From Sphagnum magellanicum (lineage: Eukaryota > Streptophyta > Sphagnopsida > Sphagnales > Sphagnaceae), in the NCBI GenBank assembly GCA_021904315.1, contig CM038922.1, forward strand, positions 186,001 through 250,000: DNA of 64,000 bases, given 5' to 3'. Below the pieces are notes generated by a model. That model worked only from the letters and a program-made list of their open reading frames with translations. It did not search any database and was not told the DNA's origin. This document shows, piece by piece, positions 35,762 to 46,964 of this stretch. Every line of letters begins with the position of its first letter. Position 1 is the first letter of the stretch. The translations under genes were made by a program, and so were the position numbers.

Positions 35762-36579
35762 TGTTACAACCCCACTTTGGGGCTAAGTGTGAGAATGCAA
35801 TTCACACTCCCAAAAGTGGGAAAATGGAGTCCTCCGGGACTCCTGAAAACTCAGAAGACGATTTGAAGGGTCAAATCTCCTCGCATTGATGCGTTCTCTA
35901 TATCAATGGAAAGCTCTTGAAGTAGATGCCCAAAATGGCCTCGCATGGGCCATTTGGACATCTGTAGCCCAAGTTATGGACAAAAGAAAGGCCGGGAGTC
36001 AAACTGCCAGTTTGACTCCCGACCATTAAAAGTCGGGAATCAACCTCTTCCCGACGTTGCTTGAGGGAGTGCAACACGACGTTGAAAAGCTCTCGACGAG
36101 GGCTACAACTTTGGTTGAGACCTCGTCCCGATTCGAGTTCGGGGCGAGGAGCTATGAACGTCCAAAGTCGCAAGACTCCAACCCGAGACAGTTTCGAGAC
36201 TCCAACTTGGGAGTCCCGGGAAAAATAGCCATTTGGATGTAGCCTCGGTGGAAAGCTGCAGAGTATACTATATGGGGGAAGGTGGTGGTTTCCCCCGAGT
36301 CCGGGCCGTGGTGAGTCTTGTGTGTCAAAGTGCCCGTGGCTTGTACCAACACCCAAGGGTGTTCTCGAATGTTAACTAACCCTCTTATGGTTGGTTTTGG
36401 ATGAAGATTTGAGCTTGATAATCTAGTCCCTCTTCCTAGTCTAATCTCGGGACTTCTAGCACGCCCCTCTATCCCCTTTTTGTGCTGGAAGTCAGGAACG
36501 GGCCCTAAGTCCCAACTTTCCGCAACTCTACATAGTTGGACCCTCAAGTGGGTTCAACAAGGGATTTGGGAGCGCGTCA
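35762..36579 (+). mobile_element. Solo LTR, copy A, inside an LSM3 intron
   Basis: Starts TGTTACAACCCC, ends GAGCGCGTCA. The 5-bp duplication CAACA is perfect on both sides. It is 818 bp, CpG-rich and very close to copy B at 53514, so these two are the youngest. It lies after LSM3 exon 2, in the intron that led to exon 3. Open frames on both strands through it are by-products of its GC content. Confidence 0.9.
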
Positions 36580-36589
36580 CAACAACCTT

Positions 36590-36645
36590 CTAAAATGTTG
36601 ACAACAATTTTTGTACATGGAATGGTCAAGCATCTACCCATATTT
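36590..36645 (+). pseudogene. LSM3: Possible LSM3 exon 3 fragment
   Basis: Just after solo LTR A, TCTAAAATG..ACAACAATTTTTG..TACATGGAATGG resembles the codons for the LSm3 Sm2 segment (TKRT.PFLFVRGDGV) with small gaps. The position and order fit exon 3 of the relic. The match is short and gapped, so it is only a suggestion. Confidence 0.3.
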
Positions 36646-37354
36646 TGTTGGGTAAGGCATTAAATGAACATGTCAAGGTAACTAGGTGATGTGCCCCAAA
36701 ACACAATGGGCAAAGGTGAGACCACTCCATGACATTAATGAGATTTGGGTTGGTAAATTCAATGATTTAAAAAAAAATCATGTTCAATAGACACATTTTG
36801 GTTTTTGTGATATCCTTGAAAGATGGGGTTATTGCTACAGTATGGTGTTTTTTTTCCTTCTCTTTTGCCAGTGGAGATGCGGCTCCTAAATTTTATGTTC
36901 TAGATTCTTGGAAGAAAAAAATTGGATGAACAAATGATTCCAAGTTTCATTCCTATAATGGGGCATTAGTTGGTTGAGTACCAACTACCATCCCTAACTT
37001 AAAAATTGTTTAAAGAAATGAATGTGGCAAAAGCAACAATAGCTAATGTTCATTTTAAATTATTTTTTATTATTTAGCCACAAGAAAGATTGTATGAAGT
37101 TTTTTCAAACTTACCTTCTTTTTGAAGTAATTAATGTTTTTTACTAGAGTTGGACTTCCCAATAATGTTTTATGTCCCAAGTGTGTTCATTCAATGTGTG
37201 TATTTTTTCATTGTTATCTTTTTGTTGCCACTTGAGTTTTAGGTTTAAGTTTTGACATCCAAAGTGGTCGCAAGTGTTTACTCCCATTTCAAATCTGATA
37301 GGGTGTGTTCCTTATTGAAAATTGCACTATTTTGAAAATCTATTTGATTCACTG
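36646..37354. other. Intergenic sequence, no gene
   Basis: Nothing recognised. It may include the former 3' flank of the LSM3 relic. Confidence 0.35.
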
Positions 37355-37455
37355 GTAGTAGTATTTTTGTGATTTAAAAAATCACCCACCAAATAGAAAT
37401 TTATTAAATTTCGGTTTCACTTATAAACTTAGTTATTTACTAGGTGGCATTAACA
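37355..37455 (+). repeat. Direct repeat left of solo LTR E
   Basis: GTGATTTAAAAAATCACCCA, then AAATTTATTAAATTTCG and a CTTATAAAC..A block, recur at 38510-38610 in the same order. The unit includes a small palindrome (GTGATTT...AAATCAC). The two copies bracket solo LTR E. Confidence 0.8.
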
Positions 37456-37520
37456 TTTGGCGTCCATGTTGGCGATCGAACCCAAAAGCTTTGGTTTCGT
37501 AACTTTAAATCTAACATAGG

Positions 37521-38392
37521 TGTCACAACCTTAGCCTTGGGTTTGCAACCAAGGCAAGGGCTTACAAAGGTGTCGTCCAAAAGTGAAGCTTGGGAGTTGC
37601 ATTTCATGCTCCGAGGAGTGTAAGAGAAAGTGAGGGAATGAACTTGCACACTTTCAAATGAATTCCCATTTTGGGATTTAAAGTCTTAATGGGATTTCGA
37701 ATTTTTAAAAAGCAATTGCAAGGGTCAAAATTCATTAGATTGAAGAGTTCCTCATATCATTGGAAATCTCTTGGAACATAGATGTCTAAAATGGGTTTGC
37801 ATGACCCATTTGAGTACTTAAAAGACAAGTTATATCCAATTGTCAGAAATTTCCTTGATTTCTTTACATGTAGGTGGCTTGCCACATATCGTTGGAAAGT
37901 TCTCGATGAGGGCTATAACTTTGCTTTAAACCTCACCTCAATTGGAGGTCTTCACAAAGAGTTATGGGCCTTCAAAGTCACAAAAATCCCAATTTAGGGA
38001 ATTTCGAGATTCCCAATTTGGGAATCTCAAGAAAAAATGACATTTGGGTGCTGGCCCCGTGGCCAAACATAGAGAATACTATAAGGAGAAAAGTGATAGC
38101 TTCCCCCAAATCCAGGCCGTGGTGAGTCTTGTGAGTCCGTGTTTACTTATGGTTCATCCGTGCACCAAAAGTGCTCTGACTATGCACTAACCAACTTGTT
38201 GTTTGGTTTGTACAGGTCCGTGTGAATAATTGACCCACTTGTCATTCCTCCTAGTCCCATCCCAGAACTCTAGCACGCCCTTCTACTTCCAAAGTGTTAC
38301 AAGCTAGGGAACGTGCCTTAACTCTTTATCCTTTTACTATTTTCACATTTGAACTTGCAGTTGAATTTATCGAGGAGTTTGGGAGTGTGTCA
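37521..38392 (+). mobile_element. Solo LTR, copy E
   Basis: Starts TGTCACAACC, ends GAGTGTGTCA. The 5-bp duplication ATAGG is perfect on both sides, so it inserted on its own and is not one end of a longer element with copy F. It is 872 bp. CpG content is reduced compared with A and B, so it is older. Confidence 0.9.
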
Positions 38393-38509
38393 ATAGGGAT
38401 AAAATTATTTGAATTTATTTAACATTAACTTTTTTGGCTTGATTTCATGAGGATTATTGATTTCTAATTTTTATTAAATATTTATATTGTTGATCTATTT
38501 GATTTACTA

Positions 38510-38610
38510 ACATTAATATTTTGGTGATTTTAAAAATCACCCACTAAACAAAAATTTATTAAATTTCGATTTTGCTTATAAACCCAACTATTTATCGAAT
38601 GGCCTTAACA
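38510..38610 (+). repeat. Direct repeat right of solo LTR E
   Basis: Second copy of the 37355-37455 unit, including GTGATTTTAAAAATCACCCA and AAATTTATTAAATTTCG. Confidence 0.8.
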
Positions 38611-38929
38611 AAGATGATGTGATTATTCGTCAACATCATGATTCATGTCGTCGATTTGATGAATTAATCTCATTTATTAATTAATTAAAAATATTGTTGT
38701 CATTTGTGATTGATAATGACTCGGTCTTCCATGTGACAATGACATGGCATGCCATTTTTTTTTGGTGAACCACAAGGTTTTGAAACTATGAATTTACATG
38801 CATGTGTATGTGTACTAAACAATTTATTTTAACTTCTAATAATGACTACAACTTTAATAGTTGTTTAAAAAAAGGTGACACATAATTATTTGTCTTTTTA
38901 ACTACTTTGCACAGTAGCTTATGTTAACA

Positions 38930-40250
38930 TACTTATTAAGTTAACCTATGTATGTAGGCTATTTAATAAAAACCTATTTTGTAATATAAGCTACCTTGTA
39001 AGTTATTTAATTAAATATAAGAAATTTAGTACATCAGTATGTTTAAATATACTTAGAATAGGTTATCCTACTAATATGTTAACCTAGGTAGGCTCATTTA
39101 GGTTCTTAACTTTAGGTTTTTTACCAAGTCAACCTAGGTAGCCTCATTACAAAATATTTTATAAAATATATAACCACCTCGAGTTTATGCGACTAGATGT
39201 GACTATGATATTAATAATTATGTACTAGGGCTACTTAGTTGTTAACCTCTAAATAGCTAAGTAGGTTGTACTTTCCTACTATATTACTTAATTATATACC
39301 CAATGGATATTTAAGTAGGTGCCTAAAATATGTGATACGAACAAAAGCTCTCTAAGAAATAGGTTAAATATAGTCATATATAGTAGGCAATAGTTATTTA
39401 GCCATGTTTATAGCCCAAATAATTGTGTTTAACTTCATTTAAATTAATTTAACCATATTTCACTTAAATATTTGTGTTTACTCTATTCTTTTAATTAATT
39501 TATCAATGTTTAGCCTAGAGGTAATTATTTATAGCCAAAATTATTCTAAATAATTATGTTTAACCATGTTTAACATAGCTTCATATACATTTCACATAAA
39601 TTAACATAGTGAAACTTAGGTCTAACTTAGACATAATCTAGGTATAGCTTAAATTAACTTAGCTCAATCTAGGTCCAACTTAATTTAGTTTAGGTTTAAC
39701 CTAAAGTTTAAGTAATTTTAGGAACTAAATTAAATTTATTTATTTTTAAGCCTAGAAATGCCTAGGTTAATAAGTAGTATAGGTTGACAACTTAGTTCAT
39801 TTGAAGTCAACCTAGGGAGGTCTAGGTCTTAATTAGGTTAGTCGATAATAGGTAGGTTAACCTAGGTCAGCTTAAGGTGGCCAAGGTTAATTCAAGACTA
39901 ATTTTTTTGAATTTTATAATTTTGAATTAAATATAATTAATATAAAAAAATGCGAGAGTGTGTTGAATGAAACTTGAACCCTAAATTAAAAATAAGGGAT
40001 TCAAATATTTATTCTTGCAACCTATGATACTTAAAGGCCACTTGGCTTAAGTTAGGTAGTTCAATCGAGGCTTCTTTGGTTAAGAGTTTGACATCTGTTT
40101 TTTATCGAGGCTATTTAGCTTAGGTTAAGTAGCGTAGGTTACCTAACAGAGGTAGTTAGCCTAACTAGGTTAAACTAAGTTCATTTTTGGTTAGGCAAAT
40201 TAGGTTAAGTTGTTTAACCTAGCTAGGTTAAACTAGATTGACTTTTGGTC
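38930..40250. repeat. Region dense in AACCTAGGT / TTAGGTTAA words
   Basis: Degenerate 8-12-bp words around the palindrome CCTAGG and its relatives (CCTAGGTTAA, TTAACCTAGGT, AGCTAGGTT) recur dozens of times in both orientations with no fixed period. No open frame exceeds background. It looks like an old expanded simple repeat rather than a satellite with a set unit. It is not telomeric (TTTAGGG). Confidence 0.6.
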
Positions 40251-40424
40251 ATGTGCAATGACTCATAACATGTGTTTATAGATTTTTGACACTTGTCATT
40301 CATCCATCAAGTATTTTGATTAAATTGAGCTAACATGCATTGTACACGTCAAATCAAGGTTAATGATGACATGGAATTTCATTATTATAAAAAAAATTAT
40401 AATTATTCAAACGACTAGGTTTTG

Positions 40425-41320
40425 TGTCACAACCCTAACATCGGGTTCACGACTAAGTGTGAAATGTAAAGGCACATGAAGCCAAGGGAGTGTGTTCAAA
40501 AATGAAACACACTTTCACAAATGGGGGAAAGCACAAAAGATTAAGCCCAATGACTCCCAAGTGCATTCTCACTTTGGGAGTTACATTTGTGTAGGAGTCC
40601 TAAATGTTCAGAACCTTAGTTGAAAAGGTTAAAAAACACCAAATGGGGCCCTTAGGATATCATTGGAAAAGTTTTTAAAGTGTAAATGTTAAAGTAACCT
40701 TGCACTGTCCATTTAGACTTGAAATGCATGAGTTATGATCAAAAGAAAGGTTAAAAGTCAAATTGGGAATTTGACACCCAATCACAAATCCCCCTAGAAA
40801 AAATGTCAAAAGATTTTTGATTAAGGTGTGTAATACATTGTTGGAAAGATCTTTTTAAGGGCTATAAAATATTTCCCTTGTATGCTCCAAAAAAAGTTTG
40901 ATTTGAAGAAGACATGAACATTCAAAGTTTCGGGATAATAAGAATCCCAATTTTGGGATTCCCATTTTGGTGTCTTGGGAAAAAGTGTCATTTGGATGTA
41001 GCCCCTGTGGAGAGTCAAAAGTATATTATAGGGAGAGGAGTGGTCTTTCCTCCCAAAGGTTGTGGGCCATGTAAAACTTATGCTTGAGATTGTCCCTATT
41101 AAATTCATCGCACCATTTGCATTCAACTTGCATTAACCACTTTATTTCCTTGGTTGTGCAAGTTGATTTCATTTTGAACTTTTACTTGTGAGTTCATCCT
41201 AATCCCATCCCAAAGCTCCAATATGCCCTCTTACCCCTAAAATGCTATGAGCTACTTGAAGTTGGATCCCTATTTTCAGCACAAACTACATTGATTAGGG
41301 CATTTGGTAAAATTGTGAAA
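40425..41320 (+). mobile_element. Solo LTR, copy F (oldest)
   Basis: Starts TGTCACAACCCTAACATCGG and follows the family block order (ACTCCCAAGTGCATTCTCAC, TTCCCATTTTGG, GTGGAGAGTC..AAGTATATTATAG). The right end near 41320 is blurred and no target duplication can be read. It is the most diverged of the six. Confidence 0.7.
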
Positions 41321-42177
41321 CCCATTGTGACAGTCTTCTCATCTCAATAAGATCATTTCATGTTTCATCATGGCATTCAAGGGTTTTATGAAGTGGGTCT
41401 AAATGCTTGTGTTATGAATGTAACACAAGAATCATATCCATCCCTTTTTAGTGTGAGGGTTCAATTCATTATGGTTTAGTGTTTCAGCAATTTCTTGAGA
41501 ATTTGAAAAAACTCCACCCAAAACAACAATTGTGTTCATATGATGTATCAATGCCATCATGTGTATGATTCATAGATCATGATGTTTATCACTATGAGTC
41601 CACTTGCAAACCAGAAAACTCATTCCATTATATGTCCACTACTGTCAAAACTAATGAGTTCCCTAACAACTCTACCACATGATGTAAAGAAAAAGCGCAA
41701 GAAAAAGTGCTCATGGATGTGTGAGAGAAAATTGATCATAGGTTGGCATCAATGATGATTGATAAAATCTAAACACAAACTTGGCAATCCTGTTCGACAA
41801 GATGCCATAATAATCATCACCAACATATTTGCCACAATCCACTCTAAATTGCAGAAAATACGTTGCAGTTGCTGGCCACACAACTAGAACTTAAATAGAT
41901 CAAGCTATTTAAACACCATAATGTCTTGTTAAAAAACTTTGGCAAGGATACATGATTACTTCCAAACCAAATTTTTCGAATCTGTAACAATATTGACTAA
42001 TTATGATTTTCATATCATTCTTATGGGGAATGACAAATTACTTCCATATAAATCCTAAATTTTGATGTAGGAAAAGTTGAGTTTTAAAGGAGATCTCAAA
42101 ACTCAGATTGCTGGATTGTAACTCTTTTATGTAAAGAGAAACCACACATAACCCATGAGAAGAAAAAATAATATTTT
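41321..42177. other. 3' flank of the Bet v 1-domain gene
   Basis: No coding signal. The part nearest 42177 is the presumed 3' UTR of the minus-strand gene. A canonical AATAAA is not seen on the minus strand just after the stop; only loose A/T-rich signals are present. Confidence 0.4.
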
Positions 42178-43592
42178 CTAGGCGTAAGCCTCTGGGTTGG
42201 CTTTCAATTCAACAGCAAGCAGTTGGCACACTTCAATAAAAAACCCCTTGTGGCTTTCAGGAGGGCCTGCATTACCGGCTGCAACGTATGTGGCAGTCCA
42301 AACCGCATCGGTGGTGCCCTTAACAGCTCCAGGGCTAACCACTTTGGTGGTTTTAAGATAAGGATAACGGGGATCGCCTTTCAACAATGAGACACTCATA
42401 GTCCTGGTTGCATCATCGAAGAAGTCCACCCGCTCCCAAAATTCTCCAGTCCTTGGGGCAGCTGCACAAAGTCATACCATACATAAGGGAAAAAACAAAA
42501 CTATGAAAAGTGCATGTTCACCTATCACCAACAATTTCTAAGAATATGGTGTCAATTATATATGCAATTAGCAGGAATTTTAGGAGAACAATAAATGGGT
42601 AATGCAAGAACCAGTATTCATTTATTTCTAAAGAAAACTGTTGGCAAAATATTTTGTTTGAAAAGCACATGGATGTGGAATTTAGGTTTCATGAAAAAGG
42701 TATGGGAATTAAAGGCATATTTCCATACCAGGGCCAAACTTGACAATTCGGATGCCACCAGGTTTACCATAGTATTCTCCTGTGAGGTTTGTCACTGGTA
42801 CAAAGACATCAGGCAAGTACTTGGGGAGGAAGTCATCCAACTTGTAGACGGCCTTCCATACCGCATCGGGGGATGCATCAAAAGTTTCAGTATGGGTCAA
42901 AGTCTGTCTTGACTTAACTGCCTTCTCCAAAGTCTTCGTCACCTTAATAAATCCCTCCTTGAAGTGTTCGGGAGGTGGTGCATCTCCAACTGGTTCATAT
43001 GTTAAAGTCAAGGTTGCCTCAGTGGATGATTTTCCAGAGGCTGTCCACTTCATCACCCTGGTAACATTGTTATAGCGAGGATCACCTTCAATAACTGTGT
43101 TCCCATGAGTCTTGGTTTCCTCATCGAAAAAGTCCAGACGCTCTTTCCATTCAATGGCATGTGGGACAGCTATGGAGGCAAGGCATCCAACCAAACATTG
43201 AAAACAAATGAACAGCAGAATATGTTGATGTGAATCTTCAAATCATATTACGAACCAGCATTGAAGTCTACCAAACCAACCCAAAACAAAAATCCCGCAA
43301 AATACCCCTAGGAAGATCTTATACTTGGGTGAAGAGTGGGTTCAGGGGTGGAGTTTGGTAACACCAAATTGCACAATTCTAAATGAGAGGGTAGGTAGGT
43401 AGTAATACCAGGGCCTGGTTTGACGAGACGAATACTGCCTGGCTCACCAGCAATTCCTTCGATGTAAGTGCTCGGGGTGAAGTAATCGGGCTCCAAGGCA
43501 GGGAGGATTTCATCAAATTGCTTGGCAACCTCCCAAAGGTCATCAGCTGAGACCTCAAGGACCTCTGTGTGAGAAAGAGTGTGCTGAACCAT
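42178..43592 (-). CDS. Tandem double Bet v 1 / PR-10-like (MLP-type) protein, 302 residues, three exons
   Basis: Exons 43592-43409, 43169-42729 and 42461-42178 sum to 909 nt (303 codons with stop) with no interruption. Both introns (239 and 267 nt) are GT-AG and phase 1. Residues 1-148 and 149-302 are each a START-like Bet v 1 domain. The first starts QHTLSHTE and has the glycine loop GEPGSIRLVKPGP. The second starts RQTLTHTE and has GKPGGIRIVKFGP. Both share a 'DFFDE/DD...(I/L)xGDPRY' strand. The family binds hydrophobic ligands in a cavity and includes PR-10, major latex and norcoclaurine synthase-like proteins; the ligand here is unknown. No signal peptide is visible, so it is probably cytosolic. 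The start at 43592 is chosen because exon 1 then has 61 codons plus one base, the intron place usual in PR-10 genes; an in-frame ATG at 43643 would add a poly-Gly leader. Usual family length is about 155 residues, so this is a fusion of two. Confidence 0.92.
42462..42728 (-). other. Intron 2 of the double Bet v 1 gene
   Basis: Donor CCTG/GTATGGAA, acceptor TTTGTGCAG. It interrupts the Ala-209 codon after its first base, the same structural place in the second domain as intron 1 in the first. Confidence 0.9.
43170..43408 (-). other. Intron 1 of the double Bet v 1 gene
   Basis: Donor CCTG/GTATTACT, acceptor CTCCATAG. It interrupts the Ala-62 codon after its first base, in the first domain just past the glycine loop. 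Confidence 0.9.
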
Positions 43593-43750
43593 GTTTGCTG
43601 AACTCACCCACCCCCCTCCCCCCCAAAAAAAGTTGTACAGCAAAAGTTTACAGAGTTGTGAGCTTAAGAAACGGAGATGGAAAACCGAGACAGTTGATCA
43701 ATGCTGGCAACCAGCTAGCTGCCAGATTCTCACTTCTCTCTGAGGAAGAG

Positions 43751-43751
<1 letters not shown>

Positions 43752-43799
<48 letters not shown>
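43752..43799. repeat. (GT)n(GA)n microsatellite upstream of the Bet v 1-type gene
   Basis: GT units at 43752-43780 run into GA units at 43781-43799. On the gene strand this is a CT/AC tract starting about 160 nt upstream of the ATG, probably in the 5' UTR or core promoter. CT-rich tracts near starts are common in plant promoters; a role here is only a guess. Confidence 0.85.
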
Positions 43800-44082
43800 T
43801 TGAGTGCACAAGCTCAGATGCAGACTTGAGTGAGAAATACAGAGGAAGGGGGCCCTTTAATCCTTCTTTCAAAGGGGAATGGAATAGAGCAGACTGCACT
43901 GCTCTTGAAAGTCAGCCAGATGCTGACCTCTTTGACGCTTGAATTTTGAGTTCCTTAAAGTCCGTGCCACAAAGTTATTTTTTAAACTTTGTTCCTTAAA
44001 GTCTTTGTAATTAATACTTTTTCTTCTCAAATCAGCTAATGAATAGAAGGGAGAAATAGACTCAGGTCAGCCACCTACTGAG

Positions 44083-44091
44083 CTATATATG
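44083..44091 (-). promoter_or_regulatory. Candidate TATA box for the Bet v 1-type gene
   Basis: CATATATAG on the minus strand, about 490 nt upstream of the chosen ATG. It is the only TATA-like word I see in the proximal 600 nt, but the long leader it implies is unusual. Confidence 0.25.
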
Positions 44092-44099
44092 AAAGTAGG

Positions 44100-45976
44100 A
44101 AAAAAGAAGAAAAAGCAGAATCCTTCTATATTCTTGGCTACGTACTGGCTATAGTTTTATGAATTCCTCGAAATAATGTCACCGATTAAATTGGAATTTT
44201 TATAGGGATGTTCACCACATTGGTTCCATCAAGAAATTGAAAAAAAAATCCTAGTTTGAAAGCTTAAAGAGATTAAAATTTGACAAGCAATGATAATATT
44301 AGGTACTATCTAATAACACAAATACTAATATGTACAACCAAAAAGACAAAGTCAAGGTCCTCATGATGATGTCATGGTACTTGCATGCTTCAAAAATGAA
44401 GACTAGGAAGTAGTTTTTTTTTTCATTTTTAGTTTATGGTGTATGTGACCAAAAACAATTTATTAAAAACACATATGGCAAAAACTCAAGAAAGTTGTTA
44501 AAATTTTGGTGGTTGTTGCCACTACTAAAAATGGGGCAAACTCATTAAGGTGTACCAACCAAGATGAAAAGGACATAGTCTTAAGCCCAATGTTGGTTTA
44601 AGAAATTCCTTTGTTTGATTATTTTGGGTTGTTGATTTAAATAAGGGGCCAACAAATTGGACTACACACACATGTGGATTAGAATCAATTCATGAATGTT
44701 TTACTTCATTTTGTTTTTGTTGTAATCTACTTCCAAGTTGGGGCAAGTTTTTGGTCAACTCACTTTCCCATTTTGCCTTCATTTGTTCCCCCATAACTAA
44801 ACTTGGCATTGTTGTTTTCCTTGTGTTTGCTCCTACATCAATTCCTTCCATCTTGTAGCTTCATTGCATTGCAACATATGTGAATTATGTGCATTTATGA
44901 TGAATTTACCTAGGCAGTACAAATAAGAAATTGCAAAATGTATGAGATTTGAGTTTGATTGGACCATTAAAAGGTTTGAGAGGCTTCAACAATTAGATAG
45001 TTCAAGTGTGAGCTATTAGGAGCATTGGCAAGATTTTTCCACCAACCCAAAGTGGTATCCTTCATTGCCATACTCCCCAAAAGCTTTTGTGCTAATTAGA
45101 TTTCGTTACAAGACCCTCAAGGCAACAAAGTGATAAGTCCTTGTGTTTCACTCAAAATCAACATGAAGGGATTTACGGAGGGTTTTATTCTAACATGGAG
45201 AACTTTAAGCTTTGACATTTCGTAGGCCATAATTATTCAATTTGGTAATGTGTCTAACACCTATCAATCTTTCCTCTTTCCAATATTTAGTCCTAGTAGA
45301 ATTAACAAGTTTATTTCAGTATAGACCTTTTAGTTCCTTGCAATTCTTCGACTCGAGGTCCTAGTAATTCAAAGGTATCTTTTGTGATTAAAATACAAGG
45401 AAAAAATTATGTTTCAATTTAACATCACTTATCTGATACCTTCATATGTCCTTAAAATGTTGTGTTTGATGAATGTATGTGCATACATTTATGGTCTAAC
45501 ATATGTCAACATCCTTTGCACACTTTGTTCACGATTCAAATTTTTGCTTACAAAGATAAGTTGTCTATTTTTTTGGGTTGAAAAAGGAAACCCACTAGTT
45601 TTTTGGGTGGTTGAAGGCATGTGTAACTATGGCTTATGTATTTTTCTCAACACCCATTGAATTTCACGAATCTAAAAGCATTCATGTGAGTTTCAAGTAA
45701 CTTTATTACGTTTCATCGTTTCAATTTGTGGAGTTCAATTGCATTTGTTGGTTATGATTTACGATGTTGGTCACATTCAAGTAAAATTTCAGCTTTGTTT
45801 AAGGCCTTCTAAATTTTCCATGTATTTTGTGGTAGAGAATTTGATTAAATTTGTTGCAAATTTGTGGTTTATGGTTTGAGAATGTCATGGGTCAATGCCT
45901 TATAATGTTTGAATTCACTTAATCAAGTGATTGGTAATCTTGCAATTTATTTTTGTAAAGTTTGTGTGGGTGACAT
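44100..45976. other. Intergenic sequence between the Bet v 1-type gene and the gypsy element
   Basis: AT-rich with no family-like frame. The 83-codon frame at 45409-45660 has no resemblance I know. No RNA gene or TIR found. Confidence 0.4.
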
Positions 45977-46330
45977 GGTGTCATGCCCGTACATGGCCTC
46001 ATACATGATGGCCAGTTATGGGCATGCCCATCATGATTTTTGGGGTTAATGTACGGTCTTAGGTGACTATACACTATTAGGTACATAGGGTTTTAGTTTA
46101 TTGGCAGTTGTATAAAAGGCCAAGCCCTTCCTTTCTCTTTTGTTTTATAGAATTCCTCTGTCAATAGAGTTTTCTCCATAATCAAATTGGATTTATAGAT
46201 GCTCATGGTGGTTATTACACGACCACCATCTACATACACTACATGTTCATTCCTTCTTTGCAATTTAATTATTGAAAAACTCTACTTTCTGTTGTTTCAT
46301 GTTGAAAACGATAGATTTTTTGTGCCTTTA
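45977..46330 (+). repeat. Probable 5' LTR (start of the gypsy element)
   Basis: Starts TGTCATGCCCGTACATGGCC after a T/G-rich flank. It holds a clear TATA box and a pyrimidine-rich stretch after it, as expected for the U3-R part of a plant LTR. The right boundary and a tRNA primer site were not identified. Confidence 0.5.
46111..46117 (+). promoter_or_regulatory. TATA box of the gypsy LTR
   Basis: TATAAAA within GTTGTATAAAAGGCC, about 135 bp after the LTR-like start. Position and context fit an LTR promoter. Confidence 0.55.
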
Positions 46331-46589
46331 AGTTCTTGAGTTGTTGTTATTGGTGTTGTTGCTACTGGAGGGAGCGCAAGTTGCTACTAATGTTGCTGCT
46401 GGTGTTGCTAGAGGGAGTTTGAGTTGTTGCATTTATGCCAACCAATAGAATAGGTTTCAAACCTCCTTCCCCCTTTCTTTTTTTCTTTCTTTTTTTCTTT
46501 TTTTTTCTCTCTTACACGTAGAGACACAAAAGGAGGCGGTCTTGAAAATGCCGAATAAAATAAATAAATTTTAATTCTTCTCCATGCTA

Positions 46590-46930
46590 TAGTGCAACGT
46601 TGGCCATCACCATAACATGCTACCGGCCATTGTCACATCATCGTAGTGCCATGAATTGCAACAGTGCTGGCCATTGTTGCAACACCGCGAGTTGTCAACC
46701 ATCGCTAGAGCGTTGCGAACTACAATGTGCTACCGGCCATCACCACATCATCATAGGCTACCAACGATCATTACAACACTTTGAACTACCAGCCATCACC
46801 GCAACGTCGCGAGTTGCTGGCCATCATCGCAATGTCGCAATGCTAGGAGCTGCAATGTAACGTTGTGAGTTGTAGCACATTATCGGCCATCGCCATAATG
46901 CCGAGAGATATAGTGCAATGTTGTGAACAT
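46590..46930 (+). repeat. Degenerate tandem repeat in the gypsy leader, CGGCCATC/GCGAGTTGC type
   Basis: Phrases such as CTACCGGCCATC, CACATCATCGTAG, AACGTCGCGAGTTGC recur about every 30-60 bp. The open frame across it (46600-46860) is made by the repeat. Confidence 0.6.
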
Positions 46931-46964
46931 AGTGGGCCACCATCGTTATAACGACGCTCAACCT

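Noticed and set aside
35898-36547. Overlapping 130-150-codon open frames on the minus strand
   Set aside because: They run through solo LTR A. Matching frames occur in solo LTR B at 53578-54128 on the other strand. They reflect the GC-rich LTR, not a protein.
37521-41320. Copies E and F as the two LTRs of one element
   Set aside because: E has its own perfect ATAGG duplication on both sides, and the sequence between E and F shows no retrotransposon domain.
42595-42912. 105-codon plus-strand frame
   Set aside because: Antisense shadow of intron 2 and the middle exon of the Bet v 1-type gene.
43595-43942. 115-codon frame on the plus strand with a Cys-Val repeat
   Set aside because: It is made by the (GT)n(GA)n microsatellite, antisense to the Bet v 1-type gene's leader.
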